A stretch of 64,000 nucleotides of DNA from Periweissella fabalis (GTDB lineage: Bacteria > Bacillota > Bacilli > Lactobacillales > Lactobacillaceae), in assembly GCF_012396505.1 (NCBI RefSeq), contig NZ_JAAXPN010000001.1, forward strand, positions 62,001 through 126,000, given 5' to 3'. A model generated the notes under the pieces. That model did no database searches, was not told the DNA's origin, and was given only the letters and a program-made list of their open reading frames with translations. The position numbers and the translations under genes are program-made. The first letter of the stretch is position 1. Each line of letters begins with the position of its first letter. Of the stretch, positions 47,509 to 57,503 are shown in pieces.

Positions 47509-47794
47509 AGTAACCATACCGAATGTTGCTTAATTCAGCAATTTGTTTAATTAAACTTGTTTGTTCAGCGGTTAGTTGCGTAGTATCTTCTTTAGCCGCA
47601 TTAGCAATTGCCAAATTGAGTTGGCTCAAGATAAAGGGCACCGCAGTAGTTGGTTTGGTTAATTGGGCTTGATAATCAGTTAACACATGGGCTAATTGAC
47701 TATCGACCGCTAAAGTTGGTAATAAGGCATTAATTAAATCCAAGGCGGTGATATCACGCTCAGAACCACCAGCAAACCAGTTAACATTACTCAT
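47507..47794 (-). CDS. Bacteriocin immunity protein-like (EntA_Immun type)
   Basis: 95 residues from ATG 47794 (GGAGGAAG upstream). NWFAGGSERDITALDLINALL at the start, VPFILSQLNLAIA in the middle and the SNIRYGY end resemble the enterocin A/pediocin-type immunity family of four-helix cytosolic proteins, which protect against class IIa bacteriocins. No bacteriocin or export gene is near, so it is an orphan immunity gene. It lies 23 bases after the GNAT gene, in one transcription unit. Confidence 0.75.
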   Translation of the reverse strand: MSNVNWFAGGSERDITALDLINALLPTLAVDSQLAHVLTDYQAQLTKPTTAVPFILSQLNLAIANAAKEDTTQLTAEQTSLIKQIAELSNIRYGY

Positions 47795-47817
47795 TAAATC
47801 TTCCTCCATAGTGTGGG

Positions 47818-48429
47818 CTACTTAACATCAAAATAAAACGACCAAGTGGTGAAATTACTGTTGTTATCAGTGGGCAAGATGATGGCATCGTTAATAAAAG
47901 CGTTTTTAGTATAGAAATCACGATTACGCGTGGCATTAGTGATTAAGCGTAGTTTACGTCCATGATTTTTGATAACCAGATCTTTAGCTGCCTGTAAAAT
48001 ACGTGAACCATAGCCACTACCTTGATTACCTGGTACCACGACTAATGTATCGAGGTACCAATAGTCTTTGGGAAAGGGTTTTAAAATCGCTTCGGCTTTT
48101 AAAACTTGGCTCAATAATTGCCGCGAAGTTTTAAAAGATGTCAGCAACGGAATTTTCCAAGCACCGGCTTTTAAAAAGGCTAAACCATCAAGTTCTTGAC
48201 CAGCCGGAATGAGACTAAAATAACCTATTAACTTATCAGCATCATAGCATAAATAACCATAACCTTTTTGGATGCTTGCAACGGCATTTAATTTTAATAT
48301 TTCATACAATGCCTTAGTATGTTTAGCTTCAGAAACTGAGATATTGAATAATTCATAATCTTTAAAGCCATCAAAATTAAGCTCAGCAATAGCTAAAATA
48401 TCATGCAACGTTGCTTTCTTGATTTTCAT
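47818..48429 (-). CDS. GNAT family N-acetyltransferase
   Basis: 203 residues. Acetyl-CoA motif A is VVPGNQGSGYGSRIL (Q-G-x-G-Y-G), preceded by the YLDTLVV strand; ITNATRNRDFYTKNAFI forms motif B. The substrate is unknown. AAGGAG precedes the ATG, and a TATACT -10 box lies upstream on the minus strand. First gene of a pair with the immunity-like gene. Confidence 0.86.
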   Translation of the reverse strand: MKIKKATLHDILAIAELNFDGFKDYELFNISVSEAKHTKALYEILKLNAVASIQKGYGYLCYDADKLIGYFSLIPAGQELDGLAFLKAGAWKIPLLTSFKTSRQLLSQVLKAEAILKPFPKDYWYLDTLVVVPGNQGSGYGSRILQAAKDLVIKNHGRKLRLITNATRNRDFYTKNAFINDAIILPTDNNSNFTTWSFYFDVK

Positions 48430-48598
48430 TAAGCATCTCCTTAATAATTACGTATTATTAAATCATTAATTAGTTATAACAACTATTAAAGTATACCGCT
48501 ATTGATTAAGAAAATCTAACTATTTGCTACTCATCCAAATTAGCCCTTAATTATAATTAATATCGATTTGAAGTCTGCTATTTTAGTTAAAATCACGG

Positions 48599-48604
48599 TA
48601 TAAT
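48599..48604 (+). promoter_or_regulatory. -10 box upstream of priA
   Basis: TATAAT about 104 bases before the chosen priA start. No clear -35. Confidence 0.4.
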
Positions 48605-48707
48605 GAATATTAATTACTATCAATTTGCAAGGACAACTAGTATGATTATTACTAGCACTTTATTTGCAGAAATAACAAAATTGTCAGATAAAAAGGGAGG
48701 TGAGGAA

Positions 48708-51131
48708 ATGGAACGGGTGGCCAGTGTGATTGTTGATGTACCTGCAATGCAAACTAACCAACCATATAGTTATTTAATTCCAGTTCCACTAGCCCATACT
48801 GTGACACTAGGAATGCGAGTAGTTGTGCCATTTGGTCGTGGCAACCGTTTAATTCAAGGCTTTGTAGTCGGCTTTAGTGAAATTGACAGGCAAGATGAGA
48901 CTTATACACATTTAAAAATGATTCAGACGGTTTTGGATTTAAAACCAGTATTAAATCAAGAATTAATTAGTCTGTCAGGTTGGTTAGCCCATCAAGCCTA
49001 TGCATTTCAAATTACAGTACTCCAAGCAATGCTACCAAGTATGTTTCGTGCAAAATATAAAAAATTTTTACGCTCAATTGATGAAATAAATGATCCAGAA
49101 ATTAAGCAAATGTTTGCTGGTCGAGATTTCATTGAATATGATGAAACCAAATTTACTCCTGAACAAGTCAGTAAATTAACGAAACTGCAACGTGAAGGTA
49201 GTTTGGAATTTTATTATGAGGTCAATAACCAAGCTAAAGCCAAGACTAAACTTGGCATTAAACCGTTACTTGATTTTGAACAACTTGAAGAAGCTCGTAG
49301 TGGATTAACTAAAGCTGCGCATAAGCAAAGTGTGTTATTGTCATTTTTACAAACTCTAAAATCAGGGCAAGTCGTGGCTAAAGATCGTGTCTTGGCCGAG
49401 TATGAGCTTAGTGAGGCAGTGATTACGACGGGGGCAAAAAAAGGGTGGCTCGCTAAAGTGCCGATGGAAGTTTATCGTGACCCAATGGCGCACCATGCAA
49501 TTGAGCCTAGTCAACCATTAACGCTTCAGCCGCATCAACAAGCAGCCTTAAACGCAATCAATGCAGCTGCTGGTGAAGCACAAACCTTTCTTTTAGAAGG
49601 AGTAACTGGTTCGGGTAAAACGGAAGTATATCTACAAGCAATGCAGCATACATTAGCGCAAGGTCGCAGTGCTTTGATGTTAGTGCCTGAAATCGCCCTC
49701 ACTCCACAAATGATGATTCGAGTTCGGTCACGCTTTGGTCGTCAAGTAGCAGTTTTACACTCTGGGTTATCAATTGGTGAGCGTTATGATGAATGGCGGC
49801 GAATTGAGCGGGGTGAAGCCAAAGTAGTTGTTGGGGCCCGCTCAGCCGTATTTGCACCATTGGATAATATTGGTTTAATTATTATGGATGAAGAGCATGA
49901 AACAACCTATAAGCAAGATGAAAATCCGCGCTACCATGCCCGTGATGTGGCCATGTGGCGCAGTCAATACTACCAAGCACCTTTAGTCTTGGGCTCGGCA
50001 ACGCCATCGCTTGAAACCCGTGCCCGTGCCCAAAAAGGCGTCTATCAATTATTAATGATGCCTGAGCGGATTAATAATCAAATTATGCCGACGGTGCAAG
50101 TTGTTGATATGCGTGAAGAAATTAAAAAGGGGCCGGAATCAACGTTTTCTGAACCTTTATTAGATGCTTTGAAAGATCGCTTGGTTAAAGGTGAACAAAG
50201 TGTCTTGATGCTCAATCGACGTGGTTTTTCGAGTTTTATGATGTGTCGGGATTGTGGACATGTCTTACAATGCCCTAATTGTGATATTGGTTTAACATTA
50301 CATATGGATACGCATTCGATGAAATGTCACTATTGTGGTCATGAAGAAGGGATTCCTAAAGTATGTCCAAATTGCCAATCAACAGCGATTCGCTATTATG
50401 GTACAGGAACGCAAAAAGTTGAACAAGAATTACATGCATTGTTACCTGAAGCACGGATTTTAAGAATGGATTTAGATACCACTCGTAAAAAAGGTGCCCA
50501 TGAGAAGATGTTGACGGCCTTTGGAGCGCATGAAGCCGATATTTTACTTGGTACCCAAATGATTGCCAAAGGGCTTGATTTTCCATTAGTCACATTAGTT
50601 GGGGTCTTGAATGCCGATACTGGACTTGGACTACCGGATTTTCATGCTGCTGAGCGCACGTTCCAATTATTGACCCAAGTTGCTGGACGGGCGGGCCGAG
50701 CTGATTTACCCGGTGAAGTCTATGTTCAAACGTATAACCCTGATCATTATGCAATTCAATTGGCTAAAGCACACGATTATGAGCACTTTTATCAACAAGA
50801 AATGCAATTACGACATTTAGCTAAGTATCCACCATATTATTTCACGATTAAATTACAAGGCAGTGATTTAGATGAACGAATTGCAGCGCAAAATATGAGT
50901 CAAATTGGCCGATGGTTAAAGAAACGTTTACCAGCTGATACCATTTTCTTGGGGCCAACGCCGCGATCAATTGCGCGAATTAAACAGCGTTATTATTACC
51001 AAATTGTAATCAAATATCGACACCAAAATCAATTGGATCAAGTATTAAATGAACTGTTAGAACGGGCCCAAAATGCCGGGCACAATGCTTTTCAATTATC
51101 AATTGACCGTGAGCCCGTTAGTTTTATGTAA
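48708..51131 (+). CDS. priA: Primosomal protein N' (PriA helicase)
   Basis: Restarts stalled replication forks, 807 residues. Walker A GVTGSGKT (about 298), DEEH box, QIAGRAGR-like QVAGRAGR, and two zinc-binding clusters (CRDCGHVLQCPNC and CHYCGHEEG...CPNC) in the helicase region. I chose ATG 48708, directly after GGGAGGTGAGG, over an upstream in-frame ATG at 48603 that lies at the -10 box. Followed by fmt and rsmB, the usual order. Confidence 0.97.
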   Translation: MERVASVIVDVPAMQTNQPYSYLIPVPLAHTVTLGMRVVVPFGRGNRLIQGFVVGFSEIDRQDETYTHLKMIQTVLDLKPVLNQELISLSGWLAHQAYAFQITVLQAMLPSMFRAKYKKFLRSIDEINDPEIKQMFAGRDFIEYDETKFTPEQVSKLTKLQREGSLEFYYEVNNQAKAKTKLGIKPLLDFEQLEEARSGLTKAAHKQSVLLSFLQTLKSGQVVAKDRVLAEYELSEAVITTGAKKGWLAKVPMEVYRDPMAHHAIEPSQPLTLQPHQQAALNAINAAAGEAQTFLLEGVTGSGKTEVYLQAMQHTLAQGRSALMLVPEIALTPQMMIRVRSRFGRQVAVLHSGLSIGERYDEWRRIERGEAKVVVGARSAVFAPLDNIGLIIMDEEHETTYKQDENPRYHARDVAMWRSQYYQAPLVLGSATPSLETRARAQKGVYQLLMMPERINNQIMPTVQVVDMREEIKKGPESTFSEPLLDALKDRLVKGEQSVLMLNRRGFSSFMMCRDCGHVLQCPNCDIGLTLHMDTHSMKCHYCGHEEGIPKVCPNCQSTAIRYYGTGTQKVEQELHALLPEARILRMDLDTTRKKGAHEKMLTAFGAHEADILLGTQMIAKGLDFPLVTLVGVLNADTGLGLPDFHAAERTFQLLTQVAGRAGRADLPGEVYVQTYNPDHYAIQLAKAHDYEHFYQQEMQLRHLAKYPPYYFTIKLQGSDLDERIAAQNMSQIGRWLKKRLPADTIFLGPTPRSIARIKQRYYYQIVIKYRHQNQLDQVLNELLERAQNAGHNAFQLSIDREPVSFM

Positions 51132-51147
51132 AAGGAGAAATAAATAT

Positions 51148-52098
51148 ATGACATCTGTAGTATTTATGGGAACCCCAGCGTTCTCAGCACCTATCTTAGA
51201 AGCCGTGATTGCTAATGGTTATGACGTTAAAGCCGTGGTAACGCAACCTGATCGGCCAGTTGGTCGCAAACGCGTGTTGACACCAACGCCAGTTAAAGAA
51301 GTTGCTTTAGCACACGAAATTGAAGTATTACAACCCGAAAAAATTAGTGGTTCTGATGAAATGCAACGCGTGATTGATATCAACCCAGATTTAATTATCA
51401 CGGCTGCCTTTGGGCAATTTTTACCAACTAAATTATTAAATGCTGCTAAAATTGGGGCAATTAATGTTCATGCTTCGTTATTACCAAAGTATCGTGGTGG
51501 GGCCCCAGTTCACTACGCAATTATGAACGGCGATGAAAAAACCGGAGTTTCAATCATGTATATGGTAAAGAAAATGGATGCCGGGGATGTGATTGCCGTG
51601 GCTGAAGAACCAATTACAAGCACGGATAATGTTGGTACAATGTTTGATAAATTAAGTGTCCTTGGCCGTGATTTATTAATCAAAACCTTACCAGATTTAA
51701 TTGCGGGTAACGTAACGCCGGTCACCCAAGACGAAGCGTTAGTAACTTTCTCACCAAACATCAGTCCCGAACAAGAACAACTGGACTTTAATCAACCGGC
51801 CCAAGTAATTGATAACCATGTCCGTGGTTTATACCCATTCCCAACGGCATATACGGTCATTAACGGCGTCCGGACTAAAATTCAAGGCGTGCAAGTAGTT
51901 AATGAGATGACTACGCAATCCGCGGGAGTTGTTGTTAAAAAGACTAAACATGCTTTATGGATTGCGGCTGGTGCAGGCACGATTATTAGCTTAGTTAACT
52001 TACAACCAGCGGGTAAACCTAAAATGAGTATCACCGATTATTTAAACGGCAACTTAGCAAACTTTACAGAAGGACAACAGGTAATTTTTAATGGCTAA
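51148..52098 (+). CDS. fmt: Methionyl-tRNA formyltransferase
   Basis: Formylates Met-tRNA for initiation, 316 residues. VVFMGTPAFSAPIL, the catalytic INVHASLLPKYRGGAPVHYAI and the C-terminal OB domain (from about 205) are present. ATG 51148 follows AAAGGAG. Overlaps rsmB by 8 bases. Confidence 0.98.
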   Translation: MTSVVFMGTPAFSAPILEAVIANGYDVKAVVTQPDRPVGRKRVLTPTPVKEVALAHEIEVLQPEKISGSDEMQRVIDINPDLIITAAFGQFLPTKLLNAAKIGAINVHASLLPKYRGGAPVHYAIMNGDEKTGVSIMYMVKKMDAGDVIAVAEEPITSTDNVGTMFDKLSVLGRDLLIKTLPDLIAGNVTPVTQDEALVTFSPNISPEQEQLDFNQPAQVIDNHVRGLYPFPTAYTVINGVRTKIQGVQVVNEMTTQSAGVVVKKTKHALWIAAGAGTIISLVNLQPAGKPKMSITDYLNGNLANFTEGQQVIFNG

Positions 52099-53449
52099 AC
52101 CAACCAAACCACAATTGAAAACGGCACGTGCCCTAGCAGTATACACACTGGAAAGTATCAAAAATGGAGCATACTCAAACTTACAATTAAATGCAACTAT
52201 CAAAAAGTTTGAAATGGATCCAAAAGACAAGAACCTTTACACGACAATTGTTTACGGGGTCATTCAACACCGTTTAACCCTTGAATTTTGGTTAAAACCA
52301 TTTGTTAAGCAACCGCAAAAAATGCAACCATGGTTACGTGAATTACTGTATACCGCTATTTTTCAAATGCAATTCTTGGATAAAATTCCTAAGCACTCAA
52401 TTTTTGATGAAACGATTGAAATTGCTAAGCAACGTGGCCATGATGGACAACGGCGCTTTATTACTGGGGTTTTACATCAAATTGATCGCGAAGGCTTACC
52501 ATCATTTGATAGCATTACCGATCCAGTTGAACGTTTATCAGTAACGGCGAGCTTACCAGTGTGGTTGCTAGAAAAGTTAAATGATCAAGTTGGTTTAACC
52601 AAAACGGAAGCGATTGCCGCGTCAATTAACGAAGCCCCAGCCCAATCAGTACGGGTTAACCGGGCAGTAACCAATGTTGATGAAATGTTAACCGCATTAG
52701 CAGCAGAAGGTTTTGAAGTTGAAAAGTCACAAGTTGCTGAAGATGGTTTACTTGTGCATGGTGGCTTTGTGGCGGGTAGTCAACCATTCTTAGATGGTTA
52801 TATTACCCTTCAAGATGAATCTGCGATGTTAGTGGCCGAAGTGATGCAACTTGATCAACCAAGTTACAAAGTCCTTGATGCATGTGCAGCCCCTGGTGGG
52901 AAAACGACGCAAATTGCTAGTTATTTAGAAGCTGATGATGGTGGGCAAGTGAATGCCTTAGATATTCACGATCACAAAGTTAAGTTAATTAATGCCAACG
53001 CACAACGCTTACACGTTGATGACCGAATTGTGGCCAAAGCAATTGATGCACGCGAATTAAGTGCTGAATTTACGGCAGCTAGTTTTGACCGAGTGTTAGT
53101 CGATGCCCCATGTTCAGGATTTGGATTATTACGTCGCAAACCAGAAATTCGTTACGAAAAGCAATTAGCTGATAGTCAAAACTTACAAAAGATTCAATTA
53201 GCTATCTTAGATAGTGTCGCCAACTTAGTTAAGATTGATGGCTTGTTGACGTATTCAACTTGTACTATTTTAGATATTGAAAACCAACAAGTTGTTCAAC
53301 AATTCTTAGCAAATCATCCAGACTTTGCATTAGCACCAGTCGTAACAAGTAATAATTTTCCAACTAATGACGACCAAACATTGACAATTTACCCAGATGA
53401 TTACCAATCAGATGGTTTCTTCATTGCCAATTTAAAGCGTATTAAATAA
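52091..53449 (+). CDS. rsmB: 16S rRNA (cytosine967-C5)-methyltransferase
   Basis: 452 residues. N-terminal NusB-like domain (about 8-140), then a Rossmann methyltransferase with VLDACAAPGGKTTQIA, VDAPCSGFG and the second catalytic Cys in TYSTCTI. Coupled to fmt by overlap. Confidence 0.97.
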   Translation: MAKPTKPQLKTARALAVYTLESIKNGAYSNLQLNATIKKFEMDPKDKNLYTTIVYGVIQHRLTLEFWLKPFVKQPQKMQPWLRELLYTAIFQMQFLDKIPKHSIFDETIEIAKQRGHDGQRRFITGVLHQIDREGLPSFDSITDPVERLSVTASLPVWLLEKLNDQVGLTKTEAIAASINEAPAQSVRVNRAVTNVDEMLTALAAEGFEVEKSQVAEDGLLVHGGFVAGSQPFLDGYITLQDESAMLVAEVMQLDQPSYKVLDACAAPGGKTTQIASYLEADDGGQVNALDIHDHKVKLINANAQRLHVDDRIVAKAIDARELSAEFTAASFDRVLVDAPCSGFGLLRRKPEIRYEKQLADSQNLQKIQLAILDSVANLVKIDGLLTYSTCTILDIENQQVVQQFLANHPDFALAPVVTSNNFPTNDDQTLTIYPDDYQSDGFFIANLKRIK

Positions 53450-53468
53450 TATCAAAAGGAGCGAGCCG

Positions 53469-54521
53469 ATGATAACGGGATATATGTTAACAAAATTAAA
53501 TCTGACCGAATCACGGCGTGCAAAAGTTTTTGGTAATATTTGGCAAGGTGGAGCACAGACAGTTTCAACTAGTTTTTGGGGCTTAGTATATGATGTCTTG
53601 CCTGAAACGGGATTGTTTGAAAATACTAATATTGAAAAAGTGCTTAAAGAATTACAGCGACATGGCTTGATAAAACATGATGCTCACGGTTTAATTCAAT
53701 TAACATCTAAGGGTGCTACAACACAAGCACAATATCAAGAGACACATTATATACCTAAGCATTTAGCAATTAATCAAAATTTCGATTTAAAGTTATTTCG
53801 TGATCTTTTTTTATTAGCTAATCAAACTATTTCAGAATTGGCTTATCATAATGCCCGATTTTATCCGTATCAAATTGATTTACAGGCTCAGTGGCAACTA
53901 AAACATTGGTTGAAAATGCATCCTCGTGAAGTATTGATTACGCAGTGGTCACAAGAATTACAAACTTGGCTTGCAACCTTATCTAATGAAGATGCTCAAT
54001 TATTTGCACAGATGTTATTTGGACATGATGTTAGCAATGCCTTATTTAGTGAGTTACCAATACCCGATACATGGACTGAATTTGATTGGCAATTATGGCA
54101 GCTAGATCAAATAGCGGCTTTGATGACAGTTAGTTTAACCACCGATACACTAATTAAAAGTCTAATACTATTGACGCGGCGGTCATTACTTTCTAATAGT
54201 GCTAATATAAGTGTAGCAATGTGGCAAGAAAATCATTCGTTAAAACAAATTGCTCAACAACGCCAAATTAAGCCTAATACAGTTCGCGAACATATTTTAC
54301 AAGCTGCTATCTTACAGCGTTGGTCAGTAGCTGCAATTGAAGAGTTAATTCCTGATAACGAGCAAAGTGTATTGGCAGACATATATAGGGATGCAGATTT
54401 AATAAATTGGGATTTTAAAATTTATGCGGCGGGCAAAGATCCACGATATTTTACCTATTTTAGGCTATACCAACTGCTACAGTTAGCAAAAAAGCGGGAG
54501 GACATGGATGTCAACGTTTGA
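53469..54521 (+). CDS. Helix-turn-helix protein, YpbB-like
   Basis: 350 residues. Placed directly before recQ and overlapping it by 14 bases, as ypbB precedes the recS/recQ homologue in Bacillus. The C-terminal part (about 250-300) has an HTH_40-like stretch LKQIAQQRQIKPNTVREHIL. Probably works with RecQ, but its function is unknown. AAAAGGAG precedes the ATG. Confidence 0.8.
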   Translation: MITGYMLTKLNLTESRRAKVFGNIWQGGAQTVSTSFWGLVYDVLPETGLFENTNIEKVLKELQRHGLIKHDAHGLIQLTSKGATTQAQYQETHYIPKHLAINQNFDLKLFRDLFLLANQTISELAYHNARFYPYQIDLQAQWQLKHWLKMHPREVLITQWSQELQTWLATLSNEDAQLFAQMLFGHDVSNALFSELPIPDTWTEFDWQLWQLDQIAALMTVSLTTDTLIKSLILLTRRSLLSNSANISVAMWQENHSLKQIAQQRQIKPNTVREHILQAAILQRWSVAAIEELIPDNEQSVLADIYRDADLINWDFKIYAAGKDPRYFTYFRLYQLLQLAKKREDMDVNV

Positions 54522-55953
54522 TAATCGATTACATGCTTATTTAAAAAGATATTATAACTTTAATACATTTCGTCCAGGCCAAGCTGAGGTGCTAACAGCT
54601 CTACTAGAGCGACGTGAAGATGTATTAGCAGTCTTGCCAACGGGGACGGGTAAGAGTTTAATTTATGAACTTGCGGGGCGCTACTTAGGTGGTTTAACAG
54701 TAATTGTTTCACCACTATTATCATTAATGCAAGATCAAGTAGCTCGTCTAAATGCCCATGGTATCCGTCGGACAGTTGCATTAAATTCAATGCAACATCC
54801 GCGAACAAAATTTTTTATTTTACAAAATTTAGCAAAGTTTGATTATGTATTCATTGCACCAGAAACACTAACGCAAAATAGTGTCTTGGAAGCTTTAGCT
54901 CAGCAAAAAATTAATTTATTAGTTGTTGATGAGGCCCATAGTATTGCGCAATGGGGGCCTGATTTTCGCCCGGATTATTTAGAAATTGGGCGGGCATATC
55001 AACTGTTTGCTCAACCACGGTTATTGTTATTAACAGCCACGGCCAGTGCCCAAGTTCGAACTGAGATTCAAAGGCAATTTAAATTACCTAAACCCATGAC
55101 GCAAGTCGTATATTCAGTTAATCGCCCGAATATTCATTTACGGACTGAAAAAATTGCTAACGAGCAAGAAAAGCATGCTCGTCTTTTGGAATTAGTTCGT
55201 GAGTTACCAGGGGCGGGAATCATCTATTTATCAAGTAAAAAGCAGGCTAATCAGTTACGAACTGATTTACAGCAAAAGACAGCTCGAAAAGTTGCTACAT
55301 ACCATGGTGATATTGAAAATGAACAACGTTTTGCTATTCAACAGCAATTTATGCATAATCAACTGGATGTAATTGTGGCAACATCTGCATTTGGAATGGG
55401 CATTGATAAAGCAGATGTTCGTTGGGTAATTCATTATCATCTGGCTGGTGATTTAGAAAGCTATTTACAAGAAATCGGGCGGGCAGGTCGTGATCAACAG
55501 CCTGCAATTGCAATCTTGTTGTACACGGAAACTGACGATTATTTAGTTAATAATCTATTAATTAGTGGAATACCAGATGATTTAACAATTAAACATTTTT
55601 ATTTGCAAACCCCACATTATCCATTTGATAGGCAGCAATTACGCTTATTGCAGTATTATGCTAGCCAAGGCCTAGATGAAAAGGCGGTTACTGAGTTATT
55701 TCGACGCCGACTGCTAGTCAAAAGATTGGCATTACAACAAATGGTGCAGTATATTGAAATCACAACTGATAAACGCAACTATTTATTACGAGTATTTGGT
55801 GAAGAACAATTAGTGGGGGTGGCAGCTCAAAATTGGTCAACACAAGCAGAAACATTAGATATTGCTAGTTTAGCGCTACCAACGACTAAAGTAATGCCTA
55901 ACATAGGTAATATTGATTGGCAAAAACGAATAAAAAAGTTATTCAATCAGTAA
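54508..55953 (+). CDS. recQ: RecQ-family DNA helicase (short, RecS-like)
   Basis: 481 residues. Motif 0 FRPGQAEVL, Walker A PTGTGKS, DEAHSIAQWGPDFRPDY, and GRAGRDQQP motif VI. The HRDC domain is missing, as in the short RecS type. Acts in recombination and replication repair. The ATG at 54508 follows GGGAGG. Confidence 0.94.
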   Translation: MSTFDNRLHAYLKRYYNFNTFRPGQAEVLTALLERREDVLAVLPTGTGKSLIYELAGRYLGGLTVIVSPLLSLMQDQVARLNAHGIRRTVALNSMQHPRTKFFILQNLAKFDYVFIAPETLTQNSVLEALAQQKINLLVVDEAHSIAQWGPDFRPDYLEIGRAYQLFAQPRLLLLTATASAQVRTEIQRQFKLPKPMTQVVYSVNRPNIHLRTEKIANEQEKHARLLELVRELPGAGIIYLSSKKQANQLRTDLQQKTARKVATYHGDIENEQRFAIQQQFMHNQLDVIVATSAFGMGIDKADVRWVIHYHLAGDLESYLQEIGRAGRDQQPAIAILLYTETDDYLVNNLLISGIPDDLTIKHFYLQTPHYPFDRQQLRLLQYYASQGLDEKAVTELFRRRLLVKRLALQQMVQYIEITTDKRNYLLRVFGEEQLVGVAAQNWSTQAETLDIASLALPTTKVMPNIGNIDWQKRIKKLFNQ

Positions 55954-56009
55954 GTTGATTTTAAGCATTTATGGTACAATATTCACTGATAATTTTTAGG
56001 AGGAGTTAC

Positions 56010-56684
56010 ATGACTCAAAATAACGACGAACAAAAGAAAAAACCATGGGAGGCCTCATTTACTGAAGAAACTAGTCCAGATGAATCAGCTGCCCCCTCAC
56101 GTACGCAATTTCGTAAGCGCAGTTCCCGGACTGCGTGGATTGTAAGTTTATTAATTTTAGCTGTGGTAGTCTTAGCGGCTTACCCGGTAGTTCGCTATGT
56201 TGAATCTATTAATTCACCAGGCTCATCAGCTGATGAACCTGCACAAACTCAAATTTCAACATCAGTCCCAAGTAAGAGTAGTGCTAAAAAATCAAATGAT
56301 GCCGCTAAAGACAGTCAAAGTAAAGCAGATGCAAGTAGTGAAGCTGCTGCAAGTAGTCAAGCCGCCGCAAGTAGTGCTGCTGTCGCAAGTAGTCAAGCTG
56401 CTGTAGGTGCAGCCGCTGCTAGTCGTCAAGCGGCACAACAAGCTGCCGCACAACAATCATCAATGAAAGCCGCCCAAGAACAAGCCGCACAACAAAGCAG
56501 TTCATCAAGTAGTACTGATAGTAGTTCAAGTTCATCTCAAGATGGGGGCCAATATGATACCGTTAAAGTTAATGGATACCGGCTCGCATTAGCACATGGC
56601 TTGTCATTAGGTGAATTACAAGCCTTAAATCCAGGTGTTGACTTGAACAATGTCCACGTTGGGGAATCACTGCGCGTTAAATAA
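56010..56684 (+). CDS. LysM surface protein (SAG1386/EF1546 type)
   Basis: 224 residues. A charged cytoplasmic start, one transmembrane helix (about 41-60), a long Ser/Ala-rich spacer (about 75-180) and a C-terminal LysM domain (YDTVKVNGYRLALAHGLSLG...HVGESLRVK) for peptidoglycan binding. AGGAGG precedes ATG 56010. Located between recQ and cmk, as in related bacteria. Function at the wall is inferred. Confidence 0.85.
   Translation: MTQNNDEQKKKPWEASFTEETSPDESAAPSRTQFRKRSSRTAWIVSLLILAVVVLAAYPVVRYVESINSPGSSADEPAQTQISTSVPSKSSAKKSNDAAKDSQSKADASSEAAASSQAAASSAAVASSQAAVGAAAASRQAAQQAAAQQSSMKAAQEQAAQQSSSSSSTDSSSSSSQDGGQYDTVKVNGYRLALAHGLSLGELQALNPGVDLNNVHVGESLRVK
56331..56415 (+). repeat. Imperfect tandem repeat coding for Ala/Ser spacer
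   Basis: GCAAGTAGT plus a few Ala codons recurs four times with small variation, coding a flexible wall-spanning linker. Confidence 0.6.
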
Positions 56685-56710
56685 ATATAGATTGGAACAT
56701 TGAATAATTT

Positions 56711-57406
56711 ATGACAACAAAAACACAAGTCGCAATTGATGGCCCGGCCTCAGCTGGTAAATCAACCATCGCTAAAATTATTGCAGCTCAAATGGGATAC
56801 ATATATGTAGATACTGGTGCTATGTATCGGGCAATCACACTAGCTGCCATGCAAGCTAACTTGATTCAAGTTGGCCAAACAGCAGTTGATGAGACAAGCA
56901 TCAGTAATTTATTAGCTAACGTTCAAATTAGCTTTGCACCAAGTGAACAAGGCCAGTTGGTATTTTTAAATCAAGTTGATGTGACAGAAGATATTCGTCA
57001 GGCTAATGTAAATAGTTTAGTTTCAGTAATTGCTGCTATTCCAGCGGTCCGTACAGAATTGGTTGAACGGCAACGCCAATTGGCAGCAACTAGTAGTGTC
57101 ATCATGGATGGACGTGATATTGGTACAACAGTGCTACCAAATGCGCAAGTTAAAATTTTCTTAGTTGCTAGTGTAGCCGAACGCGGTCAACGGCGATTTG
57201 CTGAAAACCAAGCGAAGGGGATTGATACTGATTTAACATTGGATGAAATTAAGGAATCAATTGCGCGTCGGGATTATCTTGATTCACGCCGTGAAGTATC
57301 ACCATTAAAGCAAGCTGATGATGCCGTATTGGTTGATACAACTGGCTTAAGCATTGATCAGGTTGTGGCAAAAATCACTGACTTGATTAAGCAAAAAATT
57401 GGTTAA
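56711..57406 (+). CDS. cmk: Cytidylate kinase
   Basis: Phosphorylates CMP/dCMP, 231 residues. P-loop [36 protein letters not shown] and [10 protein letters not shown] are characteristic. The ribosome binding site is weak. Followed by rpsA, the usual cmk-rpsA order. Confidence 0.97.
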   Translation: MTTKTQVAIDGPASAGKSTIAKIIAAQMGYIYVDTGAMYRAITLAAMQANLIQVGQTAVDETSISNLLANVQISFAPSEQGQLVFLNQVDVTEDIRQANVNSLVSVIAAIPAVRTELVERQRQLAATSSVIMDGRDIGTTVLPNAQVKIFLVASVAERGQRRFAENQAKGIDTDLTLDEIKESIARRDYLDSRREVSPLKQADDAVLVDTTGLSIDQVVAKITDLIKQKIG

Positions 57407-57438
57407 ATAATTTTTTTGTAATAATTGAGATAAAAATA

Positions 57439-57467
57439 TAGTCAAAAACAACTAAGTAGGGTACAAT
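57439..57467 (+). promoter_or_regulatory. Promoter of rpsA
   Basis: TAGTCA, a 17-base spacer and TACAAT. Confidence 0.5.
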
Positions 57468-57503
57468 ATCCTATAGAGTCGTTTTATTGGAGGATTGTTT
57501 TTC

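Noticed and set aside
48603-48707. Longer PriA start at 48603
   Set aside because: This ATG overlaps the -10 box and the 35 extra residues do not look like PriA; ATG 48708 has an excellent ribosome binding site.
56331-56415. GCAAGTAGT repeats as a regulatory or CRISPR-like array
   Set aside because: They are in frame within the LysM gene and encode an Ala/Ser linker.
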